From the NCBI GenBank assembly GCA_002329125.1, contig DCXX01000086.1:8498-16768 (forward strand): a DNA stretch of 8,271 bases, in the 5' to 3' direction. Numbering within the stretch: position 1 is the first letter of the stretch; each line of letters opens with the position of its first letter. Shown here piece by piece: positions 1 through 5,361 of this stretch. Source of the DNA: Fidelibacterota bacterium UBA2125 (GTDB lineage Bacteria; Fidelibacterota; Marinisomatia; Marinisomatales; S15-B10). The notes under the pieces are model-generated. The model did not search any database. It had not been told where the DNA came from and saw only the letters and a program-made list of their open reading frames with translations. Position numbers and translations under genes: made by a program.

Positions 1-136
1 ATAAGCTGTTTGGTCCTGTTATGCACAATCAGGTTACTATATACAGCCCGGTCTGAAAAAACACAGTGTGCAAGAATGTCACAAAAAGTTGCCTTATCCA
101 CTTCACTGCGATGGAAAGCCTTAAGAAGTCCATCAT
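1..136 (-). CDS. Partial downstream gene, apparently frameshifted at its start
   Basis: I do not recognise this gene. An ATG at 136 overlaps the plsC stop codon (ATGA) and is preceded by a good Shine-Dalgarno stretch (AAGGGA, 7 bases upstream), so translation very probably begins here. In that frame, however, the product is only 35 residues (MMDFLRLSIAV...) and stops at 29-31. The -1 frame is open from position 170 to the window edge, has no ATG of its own, and looks more protein-like: many codons begin with G, and the text reads DGLLKAFHRSEVDKATF and onwards. The simplest reading is one gene that starts at 133-136 and continues in the -1 frame after a lost or gained base near 118-130. That change could be a real mutation or an assembly error. 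A genuine 35-residue peptide is the alternative. No function can be assigned. Confidence 0.35.
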
Positions 137-996
137 GTCGTCGTCCCTTCTTCTGACGTATCTTCTTTGTTCAGCAACCGTAACATTTCACTACGGGTTA
201 AGGATTGAAGTCCTTCGATGGTGTTATCCTTATAATCTTCGTACAAAATAAAATTGCCAACATCAATAGTGATAATTCCCGGCCGTATGCGCCAGTCAGT
301 TTTTCGCTTGATCTCGAACGCTCCTCTGAAAACGGCAAGCAGAATATCGGCCTTTGCCCCAAAGGCCAGGTGAAACGGCCCTTTTTTAAACGGTTTCAAC
401 TCACCTGTTTCCGTACGTGTTCCTTCCGGTGCTACGAAAACGCATATGCCTGCTTCAAGCTTCTCCCGGGCCAGTTCCACAGCTTCTATCGCCTCACTGA
501 TGTTTTGCCTCATTAACGGGATAATGCCGTAACGTTTCAACATGAGTCCCCATAAAGGCAATTTGAACTGATAAGCTGCACCTAAAGCTGTCACTTGACG
601 AAAAGTGAGGCAAGCCATAAGAAATACATCAAATAGTGATTCATGATTAATAACGAGCAGATAAGCTTTTTCCCGTTTCAGTTGCTCTTTTCCCCTCAAA
701 CGGACAATGACGCCAAAGCTCAAGAGCATCAATCTCCCATAAAAACGGAGAACCCGATGTAGACGTTTTGGATGAATAAGAAAGATCACAGGTGTGAGTG
801 TAAGAACAGTAAAAACAAATGTGAAAAAGCCTATGGGATAAAAAATAAATGAAAAAATTGTATGGCGAAAATCGAGAGGAGCAACTGTCTCAAATTCTGT
901 TTTCTCATCGTGGGACTCGGTCGTCCTGAGTATTTTGCCGGCGGCAATGGCAAACAACACCAGGACAGCAGCAACAATCCAAATCCACCAGCTCAT
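133..996 (-). CDS. plsC: 1-acyl-sn-glycerol-3-phosphate acyltransferase family protein
   Basis: This is a membrane acyltransferase of the PlsC/LPLAT family. Such enzymes typically move a fatty-acyl chain from acyl-CoA or acyl-ACP onto position 2 of lysophosphatidic acid to make phosphatidic acid for phospholipids. The protein has 287 residues. The catalytic block NHESLFD is at 117-123 (H118 and D123 form the HX4D dyad), a motif-II-like GIIPLMR lies at 157-163, and the glycerol-phosphate-binding PEGTRT is at 190-195. A hydrophobic segment at residues 3-20 and another at about 46-75 should anchor it in the inner membrane. It lies 60 bases downstream of mutY. A GGGG stretch about 9-12 bases before the ATG is the only visible ribosome-binding signal. 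The family call is firm, but the exact acceptor lipid cannot be read from the sequence, and a lyso-ornithine-lipid or other LPLAT substrate is possible. Confidence 0.88.
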   Translation of the reverse strand: MSWWIWIVAAVLVLFAIAAGKILRTTESHDEKTEFETVAPLDFRHTIFSFIFYPIGFFTFVFTVLTLTPVIFLIHPKRLHRVLRFYGRLMLLSFGVIVRLRGKEQLKREKAYLLVINHESLFDVFLMACLTFRQVTALGAAYQFKLPLWGLMLKRYGIIPLMRQNISEAIEAVELAREKLEAGICVFVAPEGTRTETGELKPFKKGPFHLAFGAKADILLAVFRGAFEIKRKTDWRIRPGIITIDVGNFILYEDYKDNTIEGLQSLTRSEMLRLLNKEDTSEEGTTT

Positions 997-1056
997 AGTT
1001 ATGACCCCGCTATTTTTCCCGATTTTCTTACAAGCCGGGTCAGATGATGTATCAGA

Positions 1057-2130
1057 TTACTCATGATCTGTCCATGTTTGAGATTCAAGTATCTGGAACA
1101 ATTTGTGGTTTGCACCGGGAAAAGCAAATTGAGATCGCTCCTCTGGCTGGATCCAACGATGTTTGTCAAAAGCACCATTGGTTTTTAGTGGCTTGGACAG
1201 TTTACAGTGATAAAGGTGCAACGTGATAGAGAAGTGCGTGTACGCGTGATCAACAGCACCTACTTTTTTGCCGGGCTCAACGATTAATCCTGTTTCCTCT
1301 CGGATCTCCCGGACGAGGGTATTGTCCAATGCCTCACCGTTTTCTACCTTGCCTCCGGGAAACTCCCACAGACCACCCAGAAGTCCTTCGTCCGGTCTCT
1401 TTTGAATGAGAAACTTGCCGTCACTCCAGATGATTCCGGCCACAATTGTTTTGTGTGGCCGTTCTTTCTTTTTAGGAAGATTGGGATACACAACAGGATT
1501 TCCTTCAGCTTTTGCCTTGCAGAAAAATTCTACAGGACATTCAAAACAGCGGGGCTCATTCCGTCGGCAAATCTGACTCCCCAATTCCATCATGGCTTGA
1601 TTGAAATCACCAGGGCGATCCTGATTGAGCCATTTATCCAGTTTTTCTTCGAAGAGAGCTGTCCCTTTTTCGACTATTTCACTAAATGCCAGTAGACGAG
1701 CCATGACACGCTTCACATTTCCATCAATGACGGAGTAAGATTGATTAAATGCGATAGACAACACAGCGGCTGCAGTGTACTCCCCCACCCCCGGAAGACT
1801 GAGAAACGTGTCCCATTCAGTTGGTACTTCTCCACCGTGCTTGGTCCCGACAATTTTACATGCCTTGTGGAAATTCCGGCAACGTGAATAGTAACCGAGA
1901 CCTTCCCAGCACTTGAGCAGTTCATCCTGAGCGGCCAACGCTACTGACTCAATGGAAGGAAATCGTTCCACCCATTTTTGGTAATATGGTATCACTGTGT
2001 CAACTTGTGTCTGTTGTAACATCACTTCTGAGAGCCAGATTTTGTAAGAGTCCTCCTCTCCCCTCCACGGCAAATCCCTCCGGGCCTTGTCATACCACTG
2101 TAGAAGGAGCGATGAAAAACGACTGGGCAT
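1057..2130 (-). CDS. mutY: A/G-specific adenine glycosylase with intact C-terminal Nudix box
   Basis: MutY removes adenine mispaired with 8-oxoguanine, preventing G:C to T:A mutations. The protein has 357 residues. The glycosylase domain (about 1-210) has the catalytic Glu35 in SEVMLQQT, the helix-hairpin-helix LPGVGEY at 112-118, and the catalytic Asp136 in VIDGNVKR. The iron-sulfur ligands are Cys188, Cys195, Cys198 and Cys204 with exact C-X6-C-X2-C-X5-C spacing. The MutT-like domain (about 225-357) contains a YTHFSITL segment resembling the 8-oxoG-reading loop of MutY. It also has a complete canonical Nudix signature at 260-282 (GX5EX7REUXEEXGU), which is degenerate in E. coli MutY. The N-terminus lines up with known MutY proteins, supporting the ATG at 2130. 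The gene follows marR by 23 bases, and a palindrome similar to the one before marR covers its ribosome-binding site. Confidence 0.96.
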   Translation of the reverse strand: MPSRFSSLLLQWYDKARRDLPWRGEEDSYKIWLSEVMLQQTQVDTVIPYYQKWVERFPSIESVALAAQDELLKCWEGLGYYSRCRNFHKACKIVGTKHGGEVPTEWDTFLSLPGVGEYTAAAVLSIAFNQSYSVIDGNVKRVMARLLAFSEIVEKGTALFEEKLDKWLNQDRPGDFNQAMMELGSQICRRNEPRCFECPVEFFCKAKAEGNPVVYPNLPKKKERPHKTIVAGIIWSDGKFLIQKRPDEGLLGGLWEFPGGKVENGEALDNTLVREIREETGLIVEPGKKVGAVDHAYTHFSITLHLYHCKLSKPLKTNGAFDKHRWIQPEERSQFAFPGANHKLFQILESQTWTDHE

Positions 2131-2132
2131 CC

Positions 2133-2145
2133 TTGTAACCTACAA
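2133..2145. promoter_or_regulatory. Candidate MarR operator over the mutY ribosome-binding site
   Basis: TTGTAACCTACAA is a near-palindrome (5 of 6 pairs around a central base) in the 23-base gap between marR and mutY, ending two bases before the mutY ATG. It matches the palindrome upstream of marR at 11 of 13 positions. The protein encoded between the two copies is a DNA-binding repressor, so this is probably a second operator. The position inside a tight gene pair could instead mean roadblock control or a chance match. Confidence 0.45.
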
Positions 2146-2153
2146 ATTACAGA

Positions 2154-2579
2154 TCAGCTCGTTCGCAACAGCTCTTTTGAAAGACTCCACAGGAGTGACT
2201 CTAGAGATCCCTTCACTAGTTCCCGCTTCTCAGGTGGAAGATCTTTAAGAATTCGAATACCAAGATTTTCAATACGCTCCTCAAACCGGGACATGACAGC
2301 CAGGCCTTCTTTAGTTAGAAATACATTAACAAGCCGCCTGTCATCTTCATCTTTTTTCCTGAATGCCAAATTGTGTTTTTCCAGGTTTTCCATCAGTCGT
2401 GTCAGTGTGCTGTTATCTATGCCCAGCTTGCCGGCAAGTCTGCTCATGTGTATGCCGTCATCGGGAACGGATGAAAGGATAAAACATTGGGCCAGGGTTT
2501 CTCCCTGCCCGCACACATCCCGGCGGTGGAGAGCATTTAGGGAAAGGGCAAGTTCATTCAGCAGTTCGCCGAAATCCAT
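2154..2579 (-). CDS. MarR-family transcriptional regulator
   Basis: This 141-residue protein has the usual MarR length and architecture. N-terminal and C-terminal helices for dimerisation surround a winged helix-turn-helix (about residues 40-90). The helix-turn-helix includes MSRLAGKLGIDNSTLTRLMENLEKH, and the wing has the typical DEDDRRLVNVFLT sequence (78-89) that contacts the minor groove. MarR proteins normally repress their own operon and release DNA when they bind a small molecule or are oxidised. Two cysteines, Cys23 and Cys32, sit at the start of the dimerisation and ligand region, as in thiol-sensing members, but a redox role is inference. The gene is bracketed by two similar palindromes (2133-2145 and 2581-2595), which suggests autoregulation and control of the mutY gene immediately downstream. 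No ligand or class can be assigned. Confidence 0.88.
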   Translation of the reverse strand: MDFGELLNELALSLNALHRRDVCGQGETLAQCFILSSVPDDGIHMSRLAGKLGIDNSTLTRLMENLEKHNLAFRKKDEDDRRLVNVFLTKEGLAVMSRFEERIENLGIRILKDLPPEKRELVKGSLESLLWSLSKELLRTS

Positions 2580-2580
2580 G

Positions 2581-2595
2581 ATTGTAAGTTACAAT
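2581..2595. promoter_or_regulatory. Candidate MarR autoregulatory operator
   Basis: ATTGTAAGTTACAAT is a perfect 15-base palindrome around one central base. It lies directly upstream of the marR ATG (2577-2579), where a leader and ribosome-binding site would be, and touches the candidate -10 hexamer at 2594-2599. Symmetric TTG...CAA sites next to their own gene are typical of MarR repressors. A sister copy lies at 2133-2145 beyond the end of marR. Binding is not proven. Confidence 0.55.
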
Positions 2596-2621
2596 TAACT
2601 ATCTGTTAGCAAAACTCTCAA
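2594..2621 (-). promoter_or_regulatory. Candidate marR promoter
   Basis: On the minus strand, TTGAGA (2616-2621, 5 of 6 to the sigma70 -35) is followed 16 bases later by GTTAAT (2594-2599, 4 of 6 to the -10). It lies in the 49-base gap after the methyltransferase gene, and its -10 abuts the palindrome, so a bound repressor would block initiation. The -10 is weak, and readthrough from the upstream gene is also possible. Confidence 0.3.
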
Positions 2622-2628
2622 CTCAAAT

Positions 2629-3528
2629 TCACAAGAGGGTATTGAGTGCCCTTGTATGTTCAGGACCGGAGCCGCAACAAGAACCGACAATTCTAGCTCC
2701 TGCGGTGATCGCTGCTCTCATGGCTTCGGTAAACTCTTCTACAGAGAAATATTCATCAATAGTACCATCCGGAGAAGGCATGGACTTCCCAAGGTTTGGA
2801 TAGAGCCCTACAGGCAAATTCGTTATATTTGAAAGAACCTCCACAGCCTTAACAGCATCAGGTAAGCGAGAGCAATTGACAAGTATTGCTGAAGCGTCTT
2901 CACCAGATACCATGGATACCGTTTCGCTCAGTGAACTGTTATCAAGCAGATGTTCCGGATCCCTGATTATGAAACTCACCCACTTTGGTATATCATGTGA
3001 TGATACGGCTTGCAGGGCACACCGGGCTTCATCGAGTCGACCCATGGTTTCAATGAGCAGAAAATCAACGCCATCTTCAACAAGCCAGTTACCCAGTTCC
3101 CGAAACTCCTCCAAGGCTGCGTTTTCGCCAGGGAAGAGATCAGGAAGGTAACAGTCTTCTAAAGGAGCCACGGAACCGGCCACAAAGTGGGCCTCTCCGG
3201 CAGCGTTTCGAGCAACGTCTACAGCTGTTCTGCACACCTTACGGGCCCGCCGTGTTGCCTCTTTTAAATCGTTGGACACCTTCCGAAATGTTCTGGTGGT
3301 TGTCCTGAAGGTGTTGGTAGTAACAACATCTGCACCGGCATCTAGGTATTCAGCGTGGATTTCCTCAACAGTGGAAGGTGAATTCTCCAAAATAGCCGCT
3401 GACCAGAGAGGCAACCCCACATCCACATTTCTCATGAGCAACTGTGTCCCCATAGCGCCGTCAAGTAATAGCGGCGATCCCGTACCAATTTGATCTGTAA
3501 TATCTGAATTGCCTTTTCCTACAGCCAT
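2629..3528 (-). CDS. Homocysteine S-methyltransferase family protein (single domain)
   Basis: This is a zinc-dependent enzyme of the homocysteine methyltransferase family, the fold shared by the MetH N-terminal module, betaine-homocysteine methyltransferase and MmuM. It would transfer a methyl group to homocysteine to make methionine. The 299 residues cover one complete TIM-barrel domain. The signature DGAMGT is at 23-28, GADVVTTNTF at 65-74, and the three zinc-binding cysteines are Cys219 (in VNCS) plus Cys284 and Cys285 (in GSCCG). There is no folate-, cobalamin- or SAM-binding module, so it is not full-length MetH. The methyl donor cannot be deduced; S-methylmethionine, betaine, or a separate corrinoid protein are all possible. 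The ATG at 3528 lacks a visible Shine-Dalgarno and gives about 18 extra residues before the conserved core, but I see no better start. It follows csaA by 21 bases. Confidence 0.85.
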   Translation of the reverse strand: MAVGKGNSDITDQIGTGSPLLLDGAMGTQLLMRNVDVGLPLWSAAILENSPSTVEEIHAEYLDAGADVVTTNTFRTTTRTFRKVSNDLKEATRRARKVCRTAVDVARNAAGEAHFVAGSVAPLEDCYLPDLFPGENAALEEFRELGNWLVEDGVDFLLIETMGRLDEARCALQAVSSHDIPKWVSFIIRDPEHLLDNSSLSETVSMVSGEDASAILVNCSRLPDAVKAVEVLSNITNLPVGLYPNLGKSMPSPDGTIDEYFSVEEFTEAMRAAITAGARIVGSCCGSGPEHTRALNTLL

Positions 3529-3549
3529 AATAATATCAGATCAAACGAG

Positions 3550-3885
3550 TTAAGAGATACGCGTCCCTTCAGGGACATCATCATCAAGCTTAAGAAGAAC
3601 CACCGGTTCACCTTCCGGGCAGGCACCCAGAATCAGAACCTCGGACTTAAACCCGGCTACTTTCAAGGGCGGCAAGTTCGCAACACACAAAACCTTTCTG
3701 CCCAAAAGATCTTCTTTGGAATAAAGATCAGTGATTTGAGCACTGGACTTCTTTTTCCCAAGAGGCCCAAGATCCACAATAATCTTATACGCTGATGTTT
3801 TTGCCTCAGGAAAATCGTCCGCCGAAAGAATACGGCCCACCCGTATATCCAGAGCTTTAAAGTCAGAAAGAGTTATCATACTCAC
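3550..3885 (-). CDS. csaA: tRNA-binding protein CsaA
   Basis: This is a small stand-alone tRNA-binding OB-fold protein, related to the C-terminal domain of methionyl-tRNA synthetase. CsaA of Bacillus is a homodimer described as a chaperone with secretion-related activity and tRNA affinity. The whole 111-residue length matches CsaA: FKALDIRVGRI near the start, the hallmark KKSSAQIT at 45-52, NLPPLKVAGFKSEVLILG in the middle, and DDVPEGT close to the end. The longest start is GTG at 3885, but the ATG at 3879 (giving MITLSDF) is equally plausible and has a nearer GAG stretch upstream. Either start gives essentially the same protein. The gene starts 3 bases after the PAP2 stop codon (or 9 if the ATG is used), implying co-transcription and probably translational coupling. 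Confidence 0.92.
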   Translation of the reverse strand: MSMITLSDFKALDIRVGRILSADDFPEAKTSAYKIIVDLGPLGKKKSSAQITDLYSKEDLLGRKVLCVANLPPLKVAGFKSEVLILGACPEGEPVVLLKLDDDVPEGTRIS

Positions 3886-3888
3886 TTT

Positions 3889-4602
3889 TCAATGAATGGG
3901 GATAACCAGTCGCACCATAATAGGTCGGATATCCCTTTCTGGAACCAATTTTGAAGAATCATCATTACTAGCAGCTCGGTAGACTGCGGCAAATCCCCGC
4001 CCCACAATGGTACCAAGAGCTGCTCCGGCTATAACGTCCGTCAGCCAGTGCTCATTATCGTGGATGCGGTGAACACCTACCAACCCCGCAATCAGATAAG
4101 CCGGCACGCCGGCTTTTTCACCATAAAGCTCATCAACAACAGCCGCCACCGCAAAACTCCCCGATGTGTGACCGGATGGGAATGACCGCCTATTCTCACC
4201 ATTGGGGCGCAACCTTCCTGCAGCTTTTTTTATAACGATCGTAGTCATCATAGTAACACCTATGGCTGATGAAGAAAAGAGCAACCGATCCATTTTTTCA
4301 TCCCGCGTACCGGATTTCAGTACAGCCAGCCCCAGCAGTGCCGGGTATGCCCACCTACCTCCGTAAAGATCAAGCTGGTGAGAAAGTGTATTGGACATGA
4401 GGCCGTGTTTCTGGCTGTATCGCTGTATGTCATCATCGTAATTACGCAGCGCAAAAATCGAAACAGCTGCGGTGCCGAGCAGGGTCAGATTCTGAGAAGA
4501 TGTGAACACCTCGGTTATACCGTCCATGAGATAATCAGAAGTGTTTAGTTTTGCCGACAGAACAGTCGTACAAAAAACAAACCATAACAATGCTTTTCTC
4601 AA
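3889..4602 (-). CDS. Secreted PAP2-family phosphatase
   Basis: This is a phosphatidic acid phosphatase type 2 family member. Such enzymes dephosphorylate lipid phosphates or related phosphate esters at the outer face of the inner membrane or in the periplasm. All three active-site motifs are present in 237 residues: KX6RP at 125-133 (KKAAGRLRP), PSGH at 142-145, and RX5HX3D with Arg179, His185 and Asp189. Residues 1-17 (MRKALLWFVFCTTVLSA) form a signal peptide, and several hydrophobic helices follow. The TTG start is preferred because it gives this signal peptide and has GAGGA (4611-4615) 8 bases upstream. The C-terminus (RPIMVRLVIPIH) is strand-like, which might mean an envelope-associated tail. 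The substrate is unknown; undecaprenyl pyrophosphate, lipid A and phosphatidate are all candidates. The gene overlaps a possible 23-codon small ORF upstream. Confidence 0.87.
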   Translation of the reverse strand: MRKALLWFVFCTTVLSAKLNTSDYLMDGITEVFTSSQNLTLLGTAAVSIFALRNYDDDIQRYSQKHGLMSNTLSHQLDLYGGRWAYPALLGLAVLKSGTRDEKMDRLLFSSSAIGVTMMTTIVIKKAAGRLRPNGENRRSFPSGHTSGSFAVAAVVDELYGEKAGVPAYLIAGLVGVHRIHDNEHWLTDVIAGAALGTIVGRGFAAVYRAASNDDSSKLVPERDIRPIMVRLVIPIH

Positions 4603-4670
4603 TGTCTTTTTCCTCGTGGCAATTTTTTAAACAGGTCCATGAGTGAGGGCGTTTCGGAGGTCACTTCCAT
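4599..4670 (-). CDS. Possible 23-residue leader ORF before the PAP2 gene
   Basis: In the longest gap of the minus-strand run there is a short frame, MEVTSETPSLMDLFKKLPRGKRH. Its TGA overlaps the TTG start of the PAP2 gene (TTGA), a geometry that favours translational coupling. Its ATG lies in the loop of a small hairpin (CTTCC-CGAT-GGAAG, 4664-4677) and just downstream of a TAAATTTG element. It has no clear Shine-Dalgarno. It may be a leader peptide or a chance ORF, and the peptide itself is unrecognised. Confidence 0.22.
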   Translation of the reverse strand: MEVTSETPSLMDLFKKLPRGKRH

Positions 4671-4677
4671 CGGGAAG

Positions 4678-4685
4678 CAAATTTA
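4678..4685 (-). promoter_or_regulatory. Candidate FCB-type -7 promoter element for the PAP2 gene
   Basis: The minus strand reads TAAATTTG, an exact match to the TAnnTTTG -7 element of Bacteroidetes housekeeping promoters, about 76 bases before the PAP2 start. No convincing TTTG -33 partner is visible at the expected distance, so this is a weak call. Confidence 0.22.
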
Positions 4686-4705
4686 CGTGAAACAGGAAAG
4701 AGGTA

Positions 4706-5311
4706 TCAGCTGATTTCCAGTTTCAGACTTTCAAAATCTTTCACGAATTGCCCGTGGGATCGATAGTGGATCACCGTCATTCCCATCTTTTCAGCTATTG
4801 CCACATTTTCCATACGGTCATCCACAAACAAACTTTCAGATGAATTGGCATTTGCTACTTTCAACATGGCATTGAAAAAACGTTCATCCGGCTTTCGTGC
4901 TCCTACCTCAAATGAATAGACGGCGCCGGCAAAACCGTCCATTTTGGATCTCACACCGCCGAGATTAATGTGGTGTTGATTGGTGTTTGAGGCGAGCCAG
5001 ACAGGAATTTTTTTCGACAGCTTCTGAGCATAGTGGAAAGTTTCTGTTACATCACCCAGCATGCTCCGCCAATAATCAAAGAACTCTGTCTGCGTAAGTT
5101 TTTTCTCAGGCGAAATATTCGCCATGACGCTGGAAAAGAATTGTTCATCCGTCAGTTTCCCCTTTTCGTAGTCATCATGCACCTCCCCGGACAAGACCGA
5201 CACTATTACGGCAGTTTCCTCACCAATGGTATGGGTAAGCTGGGAGACAACATCTTCGGGATAAATATTCAGGATTACATTCCCGATATCAAAAAAGAGA
5301 GTCCTGATCAT
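4706..5311 (-). CDS. HAD-superfamily phosphatase (YihX/epoxide-hydrolase-N-like)
   Basis: This is a cytoplasmic haloacid-dehalogenase superfamily hydrolase of subfamily IA with an alpha-helical cap, 201 residues long. Motif I is FFDIGNVIL with the nucleophile Asp8, motif II is LASNTN (Ser108), motif III has Lys140 in GARKPDERFF, and motif IV is LFVDDRMENV (Asp164, Asp165). The position two residues after the nucleophile is Gly10, not the usual acid-base Asp. The same DxGNV pattern is found in the YihX sugar-phosphate phosphatase group and related proteins, so it does not imply an inactive enzyme. The substrate is unknown and is likely a small phosphorylated metabolite. The gene begins 50 bases after the peptidase gene, and no Shine-Dalgarno is visible before the ATG at 5311. 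Confidence 0.85.
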   Translation of the reverse strand: MIRTLFFDIGNVILNIYPEDVVSQLTHTIGEETAVIVSVLSGEVHDDYEKGKLTDEQFFSSVMANISPEKKLTQTEFFDYWRSMLGDVTETFHYAQKLSKKIPVWLASNTNQHHINLGGVRSKMDGFAGAVYSFEVGARKPDERFFNAMLKVANANSSESLFVDDRMENVAIAEKMGMTVIHYRSHGQFVKDFESLKLEIS

Positions 5312-5340
5312 TGGGGGTTTAAACTGTCCGAGAATTCAGG

Positions 5341-5361
5341 GAGGAATGCTGGCAGCACCTC
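5341..5361 (-). repeat. Imperfect hairpin after the peptidase stop codon
   Basis: On the minus strand GAGG-TGCTGCCAGCA-TT-CCTC can fold as GAGG/CCTC around TGCT/AGCA with a two-base bulge, immediately after the TGA of the M24 peptidase gene. No U-tract follows, so it is not an intrinsic terminator. It could stabilise a processed mRNA end or be incidental. Confidence 0.3.

Noticed and set aside
997..1056. CCCG...CGGG pairing in the mutY-plsC gap as a possible terminator
   Set aside because: The stem is only four base pairs with a long loop and no T-run follows, so it is not supported.
1713..1925. Second minus-strand ORF inside mutY
   Set aside because: It is an out-of-frame reading of the MutY coding region, whose catalytic and iron-sulfur motifs are in the main frame.
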